A DNA stretch of 64,000 nt from Eledone cirrhosa (taxonomy: Eukaryota > Mollusca > Cephalopoda > Octopoda > Eledonidae), in contig OZ024743.1 in NCBI GenBank assembly GCA_964016885.1, forward strand, positions 170,395,333-170,459,332, given 5' to 3'. Below the pieces are notes generated by a model. It ran no database searches. It saw only the letters and a list, made by a program, of their open reading frames with translations, and was not told where the DNA came from. The first letter of the stretch is position 1. Every line of letters begins with the position of its first letter. A program made the translations under genes and the position numbers. Of the stretch, positions 1-10,214 are shown one piece after another.

Positions 1-177
1 GCAGTAGCTGTATCATTTTTGGAGGTAAGTCTTGAACGTTTCCATGTGGGCATAACGGCGTGTAACGAAGCTGTTAGGTTAGAGAGGGGTGATTAAGTAC
101 AGAGAGAGGTGACACCAGATTCGCTAGCATGGTTACTGGCGAATGGGAAGGTTTTGAAATATGATTATAATAACTTA

Positions 178-438
178 CCGAATTTTCCGGCCTATAAAGT
201 GCACTTAAAATACCTAAATTTCATTAAAAAAAACAGCTCTGCGCTTTATACTCCGGTGAGCCTTATGATGTATAAATAATACAATGGTAATCAATCACGG
301 CTCTAACAGAAGTCATAGATCTAGACTAAAAGTAAAGAAGATAGCATTTTCCTGGTTGGCCTTACACACCGTTGCACGGACCTGATTTTAAATGATACGC
401 CTTATATCCCGGTGAGCCTTATAGAGCGGAAAATACGG
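178..438. mobile_element. TA-flanked MITE (pogo/Tc1-like ends)
   Basis: Imperfect terminal inverted repeats of about 27 bp: the left end reads CCGAATTTTCCGGCCTATAA and the right end, reverse-complemented, CCGTATTTTCCGCTCTATAA. Both ends abut a TA dinucleotide, the usual target duplication of Tc1/mariner/pogo elements. Inside, the phrase CCGGTGAGCCTTAT occurs twice. These CCTTATA/CCGGTG blocks resemble pogo-like DNA transposons I have seen in other animals. There is no transposase, so it is non-autonomous. The superfamily is inferred from the ends alone. Confidence 0.6.
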
Positions 439-440
439 TA

Positions 441-1589
441 TCTATTGGAAAAGAATACAAATTCATGACCAAGGTGTGACAACATTGGCGTCTATACAGT
501 GCTTGAAACAAACTTGTCCCAAACCCTGGGATCTTTCTCGTTAAGAATCCACCCAAAAGGAACCGTTTCTTAGTTACAAAAAATAACTAAAGTGAATAGT
601 AGCTATATTTCTGACATATCATGCCAAAAAGAACAATATATTCAAAAAAGTTTCTAAAGTACATTCAATCTCTCTTTTTGACCGATGTCTTAATAAGCAA
701 ATTATCGATTTTTTATTAGCTGTCAGTGTTTATCTGCATGCAGATGGTCTATGAGAACTAATTAAAAAATTAAAGAACAATAGCAATTTGCAAATGCGCT
801 CATAACATTTAGTCGTAAACAGAACCAAAAATGCCATTAGAGGTGGGCTAATAATGGAAAAGACACAAACCCTGGTGAACTTACGTTTAAAAACCCGAAA
901 ACTTACTCACTTCCTGTGCAAAAGGCTGTGACAGTAGTGTTATGAATTAAGTAATTTTTTAGAACCTTTTGTTTAAAAAAGGAAAAAATTGGTACTGACG
1001 TAACATTTTTTACAACTTTGTATGTGTCCAATACAACTTGGTTAAAGTATTATTTAGTAAATTTTTTTTAAAAAGCATGATTATTGAAAATTTAGCTTTT
1101 AGCTTTTGGCATCACAAAAGACACCATTAAATTTGGTTTCCTTTTAGATAGGGATAATACTGTATTCGCACTTGAAAAGGGGGAATATGAAAAGTTTAAC
1201 GTTAAGATGTCGACAATCCCCTAGTCCCAATGGGGATTTTTAAATTTAAGGAAGGCGAAAAATGAATTAAATTTAACTGAAACGGCATGCAGGTAGTCTA
1301 AATAAATAAGCACTAACTCACCGATAAGTAAGTGGGCAAATTCTGTAAAGGTCCGTTTAGTGTGATGGCTGGATTTATTGTTGTTCACAAAAAGCGGATA
1401 CACACAAAGAGAAAAAGGCAGTTCGCACGTGCGTACATACCTGTTTGTGTATCTATCGTTGAGAAAAGATACTGCTCGTGGTATAGTCCAATCAATAATG
1501 CATGTGATGTGCATGCTTATATGGGCATATGAAATTGATTTTGATTGCGCCAGGTGTAAACTAAAAGTACTTGTGTTCGAATACATACA
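441..1589. other. AT-rich stretch without recognised features
   Basis: No coding region, RNA gene or repeat could be supported. The open frames between 1221 and 1605 overlap one another on both strands, resemble nothing and have no family motif. Confidence 0.6.
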
Positions 1590-2252
1590 CATTAAATTTC
1601 ATTGAAATCGAAAGATTTTTGAAAAAAATATGAAAAACATTCTGTCATATTTTGTTGACTGTACAATTATTTAAGAATTAAGAATTCTACTTAAAGAACC
1701 CTGAATATCTGTTTGTAAAGCCTTCCATTTTCCCATAAAGAAAGGCATAGATTTGCATATTTCCGCAATATTGCACCATTGATAATTAAACTATGAATAA
1801 TTGCCTGCCCTAACTCTTAAAGGTCTCATTTAACGCATGATTTATGAGTTAAAAAAACTTTCTGAATTTTTGCAGCCTTGGAGTAACTCCTAATGGATCT
1901 ATTATTGTGGTAATATCAAATTTCATTGAAATCGGACGAATTCTGAAAATATCGATTTTAGCCTCTGGTGATCCAATTTAATGTAGCCCATGTTCATTCC
2001 CGGATCAAAATACAAACTTGCGTCAGGTTTCATCGAAATCGGACGATTTTTGAAAATATCGATTTTTGGCTTCTGAGGGCCCGATTATCGATCTTTCGAA
2101 AATTTCAAGTAGCCTATTCCAATCTACGGGTCGAGTTTTATATATGTGTCAAGTTTCATGAAAATCGGATGAACGGTGTAGCCTGCAAGTTCGGGACACC
2201 AAACAAACAAACAAACAACGCCCAACTTCACTTTATATATATAGATATATAA
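1590..2252 (+). repeat. LINE 3' end (RTE/BovB-style tail)
   Basis: The phrase TTTCATYGAAATCGGAYGA recurs four times with divergence (near 1597, 1921, 2029 and 2154), followed by CAAACAAACAAACAAACAA and an AT-rich end in ACTTCACTTTATATATATAG. This 'aaaatcgg ... acaaacaaacaaac ... ttatatatatagat' ending is familiar from RTE-type non-LTR elements of invertebrates. No coding part remains. Confidence 0.45.
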
Positions 2253-2311
2253 AAGTAAAAAACAAAAACAATAACAATGAATGCAGTACGAACAGTGTTG
2301 GTATTAGATTC

Positions 2312-2312
<1 letters not shown>

Positions 2313-2372
<60 letters not shown>
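2313..2372. repeat. (TA)n microsatellite
   Basis: Almost uninterrupted TA dinucleotides. Similar tracts separate many of the transposon fragments in this window. Confidence 0.95.
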
Positions 2373-2373
<1 letters not shown>

Positions 2374-2397
2374 GTATGTATACATATATATATGTAT

Positions 2398-2880
2398 ATC
2401 ATCATTATCATTTTACGTCCACTTTTCCCTGCTTGCAAGGGTTGGACGGGTCCTATTCAGCACAACATATCTCCAATTGTCACAGTCCTTCATCATCTCC
2501 TCGGTGAGTTTCAGCAATCTGAGGTCTGCTCTCTCCACCTCCACCCTTGTTTTACGTGGTCTACTCTACTGCTTCTTCCTTCTACTGGGATTTCTTGGCA
2601 CTTCTTTGCCCAGCGGTCATCATCCATGTGCATCACATGTCCATACCATCGCAATCTTCTCCTGCACACCACAACTTATCCCTCTTTCTCAACTCGTCTA
2701 TTCTTGGTCATTTACGCACATTGACATTGCACATCCAACGGAACATACTTGCTTCATTTCTCTCCAACCGTCGCATATCCTCTGCAGTTGCTGCCCATGT
2801 CTCACTACCATGCAGCATCGCGCATCTCACACAGGCATCATAGAACCGTCCTTTCCTACGCATATAACCGTCCTTTCGTA
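2398..2880 (-). mobile_element. LINE-A fragment, C-terminal end of ORF2
   Basis: Reading the minus strand, the sequence encodes the conserved tail of LINE-A ORF2: a '[18 protein letters not shown]' block, '[20 protein letters not shown]', then a basic region and the terminal 'TLASREK'-type end followed by a short GAT-rich 3' tail (ATC repeats on the plus strand). The upstream RT is absent, so this is a 5'-truncated copy, as expected for target-primed reverse transcription. It is cut at a TA tract on the right. Confidence 0.8.
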
Positions 2881-2904
2881 TATATATATATATATATATA
2901 TATA

Positions 2905-2955
2905 CCCTTGCAAGCAGGGAAAAGCGGACGTAAAATGATGATGATGATGATGATA
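2905..2955 (+). mobile_element. LINE-A 3' tail, opposite orientation
   Basis: CCCTTGCAAGCAGGGAAAAG followed by CGGACGTAAAATGATGATG is the last 50 bases of LINE-A in plus orientation. It sits about 25 bp of TA repeat away from a minus-strand copy, so two LINE-A 3' regions lie in opposite orientation here. The GAT repeat is the element's own tail. Confidence 0.8.
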
Positions 2956-3075
2956 TATATATATATATATGTATACATATATATATGTATACATATATAT
3001 ATCTATATCTATACATATATATATATATATATGCATGCATATATATGTATACATATAATATATATATATATATTT

Positions 3076-3106
<31 letters not shown>
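2956..3106. repeat. (TA/TG)n microsatellite
   Basis: Low-complexity TATATG/TATACA sequence between the LINE-A tail and the Helitron end. No gene. Confidence 0.9.
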
Positions 3107-3930
3107 CTAGCTGGCCTGTCCTGTTGGCTTCCGGCTTGGTATACCGGCATTTTATCTTTTCAAGTATCCCCCCTACACTCCAGTGCAAAGATACCGCACG
3201 CCCTCTCAAGTCAGCGAGGGGGGGGGGGGGGTTAACGTGCTCTGATGTTGAGTTTGAATATTTTTAGGATTCCCCAGTTCAGCAGCCAGTACGTTAAAGA
3301 AAATTGATAGTTACAACAATAAAGGTTGAACAGAGAACACATTTTTTAACAAACAATAATTTGTACAACCATAATGGAAATTCCAAGTAACAGAAAATAT
3401 TTAAATTACATTGTTAGAGCCTCAGAGTATACAATATTTTTTGTTTGGCCCTCCGGAGCAAAGATGAAGAGAGATTGTTTGGCGAGCTCACCCTAGAGCA
3501 TCCTACATACAATTGACCATGGGAGAATCACTGATTTCGTAGCTCGTCTCGCAGCGAAGCTCTGTAGATGTTGACCTCTGGATACTCCTGTCAGGAGCTG
3601 TAGTGACTTAGAGGCCTACCACCAATCTCCAGGACACTGTTTTCAAGACAAATGAGCACCTCATTGAAAACAACATCGTATGTTACGTTTGGATTATGTG
3701 TGCGGTGGAGGATGTCCTCAGCTAGACTTTCATGGTGGTTGTTCCACAGTGCGAGAGGGTCGGCGAGATCGCAGTTGTGCAGCATAATAGCAAATAGTTT
3801 TTGCCGCTGAGAACGGACTTTAGCAGTTGCTGCTTCTTGTAGGGTGAGGTGCCAATGGCTGTCATTCTGTAACATACCGCGCATCTGGCAAGCCAAACGG
3901 TAAGTGGAACATTGATACATATATATATCT
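3107..3930 (-). mobile_element. Decayed Helitron, 3'-terminal part
   Basis: On the minus strand the block ends in CCAGCTAG followed by T, matching the Helitron 3' rule (CTRR inserted before T). Inside are two pieces of the Helitron helicase: a 110-residue internal segment and, downstream in another frame, the C-terminal signature 'FSHGQLYVGCSRVSSPNNL', whose continuation 'FIFAPEG' needs a frameshift. The sequence between these pieces in complete elements is missing. I see no strong terminal hairpin. A G(15) run near 3220 lies in the 3' non-coding part. Confidence 0.75.
3591..3920 (-). pseudogene. Helitron helicase, internal fragment
   Basis: Encodes 109 residues with the linker motif seen before the Pif1-type helicase motifs of Helitron proteins: 'CQMRGMLQNDSHWHLTLQEA', then 'KLFAIMLHNCDLADPLALW' and 'LAEDILHR'. 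In intact elements this connects the HUH replication nuclease to the SF1 helicase that unwinds DNA during rolling-circle transposition. Here it ends at 'LSHY' and the helicase motifs do not follow. The C-terminal signature resumes within 100 bases after a large internal deletion. Not functional. Confidence 0.75.
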
Positions 3931-4069
3931 ATACTATAAAGAATCTTGAACTAATCTTGAAAAGACTGTGGTCCTCTAACCTCGAACAGTAACAATGACA
4001 ATAAGCCGTCTGTGCTTTCGTGAAATAAATGGGTTTTTGTTTTTGTGTATGCAAAAATATATGTACACA

Positions 4070-4180
4070 AATATATATATTAAAATAACAGATTAAAGTT
4101 TAAGCAAAGATTGCTGCTTTCACCCTTAATGTGATCTTCTGAAGCTAAAAAATCCGTCTGTGAACGCAGAAGTAAATATT
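4070..4180 (-). repeat. Penelope-like pseudo-LTR fragment (family G)
   Basis: The minus strand carries TTCAGAAGATCACATTAAGG and GTGAAAGCAGCAATCTTTGC, the same motif as in the palindrome at 52505-52800 and the copy near 44900. The hammerhead-like fold described there is only partly preserved: the helix-II hairpin is weakened by base changes. Confidence 0.5.
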
Positions 4181-4329
4181 TCGAAAAACGTTATCTAATG
4201 CAGACAGCCAGACATACAGAGACATATTATAAGGGCGCTACGTTATAGCTATGTATTTATCTAAAAACAGACTAAGAAAAAGAGGGGAATGTTGTGCGAC
4301 GTCATAAGAAAAAGTGAGGAATGACGTAT

Positions 4330-4512
4330 AACCGGAAGTATTGACATTTGAAATAATATCTTTAATCTTTTAACAAAATTCAGTAGACAAAAATACCCTC
4401 ACTTTTTTACTTGGAAAAAGTTACATCTATGGTGTAAATTTGGTGCTGTTTGGTCCAGCCGTTTGGCGGAAAGTTTGTTACCTACATACGGCTATCAGCT
4501 TTATAGTATAGA
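4330..4512 (+). repeat. LINE 3' end fragment
   Basis: AT-rich block ending in GGTCCAGCCGTTTGGCGGAA ... TATAGTATAGATATATA. 'Tgg tccagccgttt ... tatagtatagat' is a common ending of RTE-like elements in invertebrates. No coding part remains, so clade assignment is tentative. Confidence 0.35.
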
Positions 4513-4617
4513 TATATATATGTATACCTATGTATATGTATACATACATATATATATGTATACATATATATATATGTATACATATATATATATGTATACA
4601 TATATATATGTATACAT

Positions 4618-6107
4618 ATCATCATCATCATCATTTTACGTCTGCTTTTCCCTGCTTGCAAGGGTGGGACGGGTCTTATTCAGCACAGCATCTCTCCACT
4701 TGTCACGGTCCTTCGTCATCTCCACCGTGAGCTTCAGCGATCTGAGGTCTGTTCTCACCACCTTCTCCCATGTTTTTCGTGGTCTACCTCTACCACGTCT
4801 TCCTTCAACTCGCATTTCCTGGCACTTTTTCACCCATCAGTCATCCTCCATGCACATCACATGTCCATACCACCACAGTCTCCTCTCTCGCACACTACAT
4901 TCTATCTCTCTCAGACACAGTTTCTCTCTCAACACATCCATGCTGGGTTGTTCACGCACATTGACATTGCACATCCAACGGAGTATGCTTGCCTCATTTT
5001 TCTCCAACCGTCGCATATCCTATGTAGTTGCTGCCCATGTCTCACTACCATGCAACATTGCGCACCTCACACAGGCATCATATAACCGGCCTTTCGTACG
5101 CAGGAAGAAACCCTTCTTCGTCAGCAGAGGAAGCAGCTCCCTAAACTTCTTCCAACCCATCCTTATTCTAGATACTATAATCTCGGAACACCCCCTCCTC
5201 CCATGCTAATCTGATCACTTAGGTACCAGAAGCTATCCACCACTTCTATAGCACCCGCCTGCATTTAAAAAAATGTGTCTATCAATGCAACTTCTACTGT
5301 CTAATTTTCCTGTACATCTACTGCATACGTATTTCTCCCTACCTGTTAGTTTGTCTGTTATCCCACTACATATCTTGTGTACCCAGGATCTGCATTGTGT
5401 GCATTTTATAGAATTTATGCCAGTTCCTTTTCTGTATATCGAACTTGGCTATTTCCCTGACGGAATCAGAGTTTTGTCCTCTTTGCTACTCATCAACACT
5501 TTTGTCTTAGCTAGGTTCACTCTCAGTCCTCTTGCTTCCAACTGCTGTTTCCATAGCCAGAATTTATTCTCTAGCTCCTCTACTGATTCTGCTATAAGAA
5601 CCAGATCGTCAGCATAGAGAAGTTCCCATGGACAGCCAGTCTTAAACTCCTCTGTTATGGCTTGGAGGACTATAATGAACAAGAGCGTGCTGAGGGCCGA
5701 ACCTTGATGTACTCCTACTTGTATCTGGAATTCCTCACTAAACTCCATTCATACCCTGACTTTACTGACAGCACCTCTGTACAAAGATTGCACTGTCCTC
5801 ACAAGCCATTCCTTAGGGACCACCAGATGATAGATCGGGGTACCCTATCAAAGGCCTTCTCTAGGTCAATAAAGGCTAAGGCTAGTGGCCTATTCTTCCC
5901 TAAGAACCTCTCTTGTAATTGTCTCACCAAGAAGAGGGCATCTGTTGTACTTTTCCCAGGCACAAAACCAAACTGCATCTCATCTAGTTTGACTCTTTCT
6001 CTAATTAGTTGTGCTAATATCCTTTCTGCCATTTTCATAACCTGATCCATCAGTTTTATACCCCTATAATTGTTCCTCTCTAGAGCATCCACTTTACCTT
6101 TGTAAAT
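4618..6107 (-). mobile_element. LINE-A copy, RT to 3' end
   Basis: A 5'-truncated copy of about 1.5 kb. From 5' to 3' on the minus strand: RT motifs, Cys/His finger remnant, 'SFWYLSDQI'-type C-terminal block, and the basic tail 'GRPRKTWEKVVRTDLRSLKL' ending in 'TLASREKQT', then an ATG-rich 3' tail. The 5' end is joined to a different repeat (6112-6545), suggesting truncation or later insertion. Frames are interrupted several times. Confidence 0.85.
5449..6107 (-). pseudogene. LINE-A reverse transcriptase domain
   Basis: Two overlapping frames give the palm of a non-LTR RT: 'FGFVPGKSTTDALFLVRQLQ' (fingers), 'LAFIDLEKAFDRVPR' (motif A aspartate), 'VHQGSALSTLLFIIVLQA' (motif B), 'LLYADDLVLIAES' (motif C, catalytic YADD), 'LRVNLAKTKVL' (motif D/E). 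The enzyme would copy the element's RNA onto a nicked chromosome. A frameshift separates motifs A and B and the thumb is followed by a broken Cys/His finger, so this copy is dead. Close to the reverse transcriptases often annotated in molluscs beside 'craniofacial development protein 2-like' endonucleases. Confidence 0.85.
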
Positions 6108-6111
6108 AAAT

Positions 6112-6545
6112 GTTATGTAATGCGAATAATAAGATAAGATAGTAGCATTCAAAAATGTTTATATTAGTGTTTATGTAGAAATGTTTATGTTGGGTGTAAA
6201 GTAAATGTTCAATATTTAGGATGTATATATTTATAGTTGTATCGTATTTAAAATTTTTACTATAATGCATGCCATTTAAATTTTTTTTTAACATTCTGTA
6301 TGTAATAAGCTTGATATATTCATTTTCTGCCTTACGTTATGCATGCTTTTATTAATATTCTGTATATTTTTCCTTCATATACCCTTATTATACACCTTTC
6401 AATGCTATGATATCTTTTTACTGTAAAAATATCTGTTTGCCCCTGTATTACCTTTATGAATAATTTTCTATGTAATATGCTCACTCTTATCACTTTGGAT
6501 GGTGCTTAATACTACCCTTTCATATTTATAATTATATATAACTCA
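6112..6545 (-). repeat. Dispersed AT-rich repeat R1
   Basis: About 430 bp reappear in the opposite orientation at 12552-12990, with shared blocks such as ACTATCTTATCTTATTATTC and AAAAGATATCATAGCATTGA (read on the plus strand of the second copy). No coding capacity or terminal motif was found. It could be part of a PLE or LTR element. Confidence 0.7.
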
Positions 6546-6582
6546 TATATAAGTATAAATAATATTATTAGCATTATATATG

Positions 6583-6614
<32 letters not shown>

Positions 6615-6662
6615 TATAAATAAATTATACAATTATCAAAGTTGTGTTCAAATCATTTAATA

Positions 6663-6713
6663 GCTGACAATCGTTTCTTCCAAACTCTCGTATGGAATCA
6701 CCCGAGCATTATC
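6663..6713 (-). ncRNA. Hammerhead-like motif, family 4, left arm
   Basis: Minus-strand counterpart of the motif in the right arm. The core is degraded to CGGGTGA and the 5' strand of helix II carries changes that unpair part of it, but the downstream GAAACGATTGTCAGC is intact. Confidence 0.4.
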
Positions 6714-7408
6714 AATGTTTGCACATATAATTAACATCCTATTCAACTGAACAATAATATAGATACATATAAATTGATGTTGTGAGCAACAGTTTCGTAT
6801 TTACAGGGTGGAATGGATGTGACATATTTTACGAGAATTGTACAATAATTGTACAAACATTCAAGTTCAAATTAAAATTTAAATTAAATTAAAATCAAAA
6901 GCACGGAGTGGAATACATGCAACAGTTAAAACAAGGGAATAGTCCAAATATTAAAGAGGCATTGAGGAAGTAGTTTTGAGAAAGCAAGAGTGCAATAACA
7001 ATTCACATGCAGGCGTGTAGATAGTGTAACTGTGTAAGTCATATACATCAGAAGGAGACAAGCAAAGCTATTATGCATATATAGATGAATAAATACTGCA
7101 CGTTAAGCAAATATGTTAATGTAATAGAATCTATGGTGGATGTTGAATGTTGATAGTGTTCGAATTAATGTGTGTTGAGAAACATACAGTTTTTGCAGAC
7201 TTTTCCATGACATATGTTGAATTAAATTTTGATTTTAATTTAATTTGAATTTGAATTTGAACTTGAATGTTTGTACAATTATTGTACAATTCTCGTAAAA
7301 TATATATTCCACCCTGTAAATACGAAACTGTTGCTCACAACATCAATTTATATGTATCTATATTATTGTTCAGTTGAATAGGATGTTAATTATATGTGCA
7401 AACATTGA

Positions 7409-7462
7409 TAATGCTCGGATGACTCCAAACGAGAGTTTGGAAGAAACGATTGTCAGCTATTA
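7409..7462 (+). ncRNA. Candidate hammerhead ribozyme, family 4
   Basis: Order: helix I 5' strand AATGCT, core CGGATGA (consensus CTGATGA, one change), helix II TCCAAAC-GAGA-GTTTGGA (7 bp), GAA, helix III ACGATTGT (self-complementary with one G-U), cleavage base C giving a GUC site, then AGC and TATTA pairing back to helix I with one bulge. The same layout occurs at 50515-50570 and 13236-13295. Activity is inferred, not shown. Confidence 0.6.
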
Positions 7463-7599
7463 AATGATTTGAACACAACTTTGATAATTGTATAATTTAT
7501 TTATTTTCCTGCTCTGTAAAACAACTGATGTTCATACATTGTGCTATTTCTCTTACTGGTAATAAGGTAATTAAGAAATTACTGACCTTCCTGTTTATA

Positions 7600-7734
7600 G
7601 TTGTTTATACTATATACATAACTATAAATAGTATTTATAGTTATATATATATATATAACTATTATAGTTATATATATATATAACTATTATAGTTATATAT
7701 ATACATAACTATTTATAGTTATGTATATATATAA
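7600..7734. repeat. Palindromic minisatellite
   Basis: Repeats of a TATAACTATTATAGTTATA-like unit, each itself a palindrome, between the foldback element and the PLE. Confidence 0.85.
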
Positions 7735-7789
7735 AATTGAAAAAGTGAAGAATAACATGGTCAACAGTACAAAAAAGGGGATTTATTTA

Positions 7790-7900
7790 CAGTCTAACAA
7801 TTGTTTCTCTGATTAAGTTGTCTAAAAATTGCTGAACACTATAAGCAGTGCCACTCAATTTCAAATACGATGTTAGCTTAATCAGATCATCAGAAACTGT
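7790..7900 (-). ncRNA. Hammerhead ribozyme in PLE-1 pseudo-LTR (family 3)
   Basis: Read on the minus strand: helix I strand ACAGTTT, exact core CTGATGA, helix II TCTGATTAAG ... CTTAATCAGA (10 perfect pairs closing a loop of roughly 60 nt), GAA, helix III ACAATTGT (8-nt palindrome), cleavage base T, then AGACTGT, which pairs with ACAGTTT over 7 bp with one G-U. All invariant parts of a type I hammerhead are present. Known role in PLEs: RNA self-cleavage during element processing. The palindromic helix III would be stable only between two copies. Confidence 0.75.
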
Positions 7901-8663
7901 TACAAAAATATATATAACCAGTAAATTTACAAATTCAAATTACATCATCAATAATAATATTAATAATAAAGATAGAGAGAGAAAAAAGAAATAAAGGAAA
8001 GAAAGATAGAAAAAGAAAAAGAAAGAAGAAGATTACAGAGAAAACATAGAGAGAAGAGAATAAATGGATAAATGATGATAGAAAGAGGAGAGACGTGCTT
8101 AAGGAGAGAAAGAACAATAGAAGGAAAATAATATCAACAATAAATGAATAAACGTTAATACATGAATAAATGTAAATAAAAATAAATAAATAAATTACAT
8201 CTAATATGATAATAAATGGTATAAAATGTGAGAAATGAAAAATGAAAATATGAAAATAAATAAGTAAAAAAGTAAAAAATGAAGAAAATTTAAACATATT
8301 AAGATTATTGAAAGTGGTTTTTGAGAGTGGCTAAAATATAGAGATACGAAGGTATAAATATGATAATGTTAAATACATTTATGTGTGTATTGGTTATTTT
8401 AATAAATAAATAAATTAATTAGTTGTAAGTTATATTATATTATAAAATAAAATGTCAGAGATGAAATAAATTTAGGGAGAGAAATATAGAGATAAAAAGT
8501 GAAAGGTAGAGATTTATAAAATAAGAATGTAAATATAAGAGGTTTTGATGTTGTTCATTGATAGATGATGACAATTATAATAACAATGATGATGATGATG
8601 ATAATGTGATATTATAATAGATCTAAGTGGTACAATCTTGGTTATGGAATAGATAAGATGAAA

Positions 8664-10205
8664 TTAAGCTGGTCTAAAGTTCTGGAATTTGGTCGCCGTT
8701 TTATGTCGACAGAAAATAGTTCTTTCAATTTTACTGTTAAGCATTCTGTTGAAATTTAAAATTTGGAAAAGTTCCATATTACATAGACCACAGTGGGACA
8801 TACCAACTTGATAGCTTCGTCCAGCTGATTTTATATTCCATGTTTGCATCCTTGAGTTGCCAGACTTTATTGACGAGAGTCGTTGTATTTAAGAGCTTCC
8901 TGTTAATCATAGAGTGTCTATGGATGTACCACCTTTTCTTAAACACTCCAGCTGTGGAGCCAATGTAATGCCATGCTAAGGTACCTGAATTTATAGTACA
9001 TAGGTATACTATATTTGTCTCTAGGCATCTATTTTGTAAAGGACATTTGTCAGGTAGATGGCAATTACATTTAGATGCTTTCCTATGTGCCGGTTCTTCG
9101 ATATGGTTTTGTAGGTTGCTATGTACGAGCTGAGAATTGGGTTTGTTGATGTATTGTGGTGATGTGTTCTGACGTGTGTTCGGTTGCGATGATGTTATAT
9201 GCTTATGTTCTGTATTTGGTGTACTTATTTGCGGGCTACTTGAATTATAAATTCTTTTATAATTAATTTTGTGAATGTGCGATTCTATGTTATTGGCAGT
9301 GGAGTATGATAGTTTGATAGTTTTTCTATTAAAGATTTTATGATATTTATGAATTTTAGGAAAGTGTTTGTCAACCAGTTTGAAGAAAGTGTAAGGTAGT
9401 TTTGTTTTTATAGAGGAGTTAAACATTGGATTGAACCATAAGTAGTTTCTATCTCTACATCTTCTATAGTTATTAGTGGTCTTTATATTAGTATTCTGTT
9501 CAATTAATTTACGTGCTTGTTGCCAATTTCTATGTTTAGTCCTAGATTTGTTGCTTCTATAGGTATGGATAGTATTATTAATATTACTATGGATAGTATT
9601 ATTAATATTTTTTGTATCTGGTATGTATCTGAGTCGCTCTTTATGTCCTGCCTTAAGTAAAGCTATGTTGTAGTAGTTAGCGTGTTCGTTAAAAATATCT
9701 AGGTTAGAAGATAGGCGCGAGATAGTATTATTAATATTACTATGGATAGTATTATTAATATTTTTTGTATCTGGTATGTATCTGAGTCGTTCTTTATGTC
9801 CTGCCTTAAGTAAAGCTATGTTGTAGTAGTTAGCGTGTTCGTTAAAAATATCTAGGTTAGAAGATAGGCGCGAGATTCTAAGGGATATACTATGTGCTAT
9901 GGAGTTAATTATGGATCGAGGGTGAAAAGAGTTATAATCAATGTAAGCTTAATTTCCATTATTTGTATGTACTGTGTTAAGGTTCAGCGATACATCTAAG
10001 AAGTTAGCTTTTTTAGAGTTGAGATCAAAAGTGATGTTAAGGCCTAAATTATTAGAGAATTTTCTAATCTTTTTCCTTAATCTTTCTAAGTTTTGATTAC
10101 TTAGGTTTTTAGCTAAAAGTAGTGTATCGTTTCTATAAATTCCTCCTTGTAGGTTATCAGATTCCCTATGTAAGATATGTGCTATATAAATTCTGACAAT
10201 GTCTG
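8664..10205 (-). pseudogene. PLE-1 polyprotein: RT fragment and GIY-YIG endonuclease
   Basis: The minus strand first encodes RT motif C as 'GGIYRNDTLLLAKN' (PLEs normally have YRDD here), then 'HPRSIINSIAHSISLRISRLS', the PLE linker, a 51-codon tandem duplication, and 'FPKIHKYHKIFNRKTIKLSY'. After this come the CCHH-like block 'CNCHLPDKCPLQNRC' and the GIY-YIG nuclease 'WHYIGSTAGVFKKRWYIHRHS ...', ending in 'KFQNFRPA'. The nuclease nicks target DNA and the RT, related to telomerase, copies the RNA. Upstream RT motifs are missing and there are stops, so this copy cannot move by itself. Confidence 0.8.
9568..9873. repeat. 153-bp tandem duplication inside PLE-1
   Basis: Two head-to-tail units (9568-9720 and 9721-9873) differ at one position (GTCGCTC versus GTCGTTC). 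The length is exactly 51 codons, so the frame is kept. The near identity shows the duplication is recent compared with the decay of the surrounding ORF. Confidence 0.95.
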
Positions 10206-10214
10206 TAATTAAAA

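Larger units (their letters stand above)
6620..7505. mobile_element. Foldback repeat with hammerhead motif (family 4)
   Basis: Arms of about 285 bp in inverted orientation (6620-6905 and 7230-7505) flank a 325-bp centre. A related, non-foldback copy lies at 49863-50605; comparison shows the left arm here is an inverted extra copy of the right end. Each arm carries a hammerhead-like motif. No protein is encoded. I infer a non-autonomous PLE-related element because such ribozymes occur in PLE pseudo-LTRs. Confidence 0.65.

Noticed and set aside
1221..1592. 123-codon minus-strand frame
   Set aside because: No motif, overlaps two plus-strand frames, composition like the surrounding AT-rich DNA.
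2905..2955. GAT repeat as independent microsatellite
   Set aside because: It is the 3' tail of LINE-A and recurs with the same preceding bases at 55142.
2277..3267. Open frames of Tyr/Ile repeats (YIYIYI)
   Set aside because: Translations of TA and TATG microsatellites. The same pattern at 4463, 12245, 13365, 41033-41473, 46374 and 53793 was also left out.
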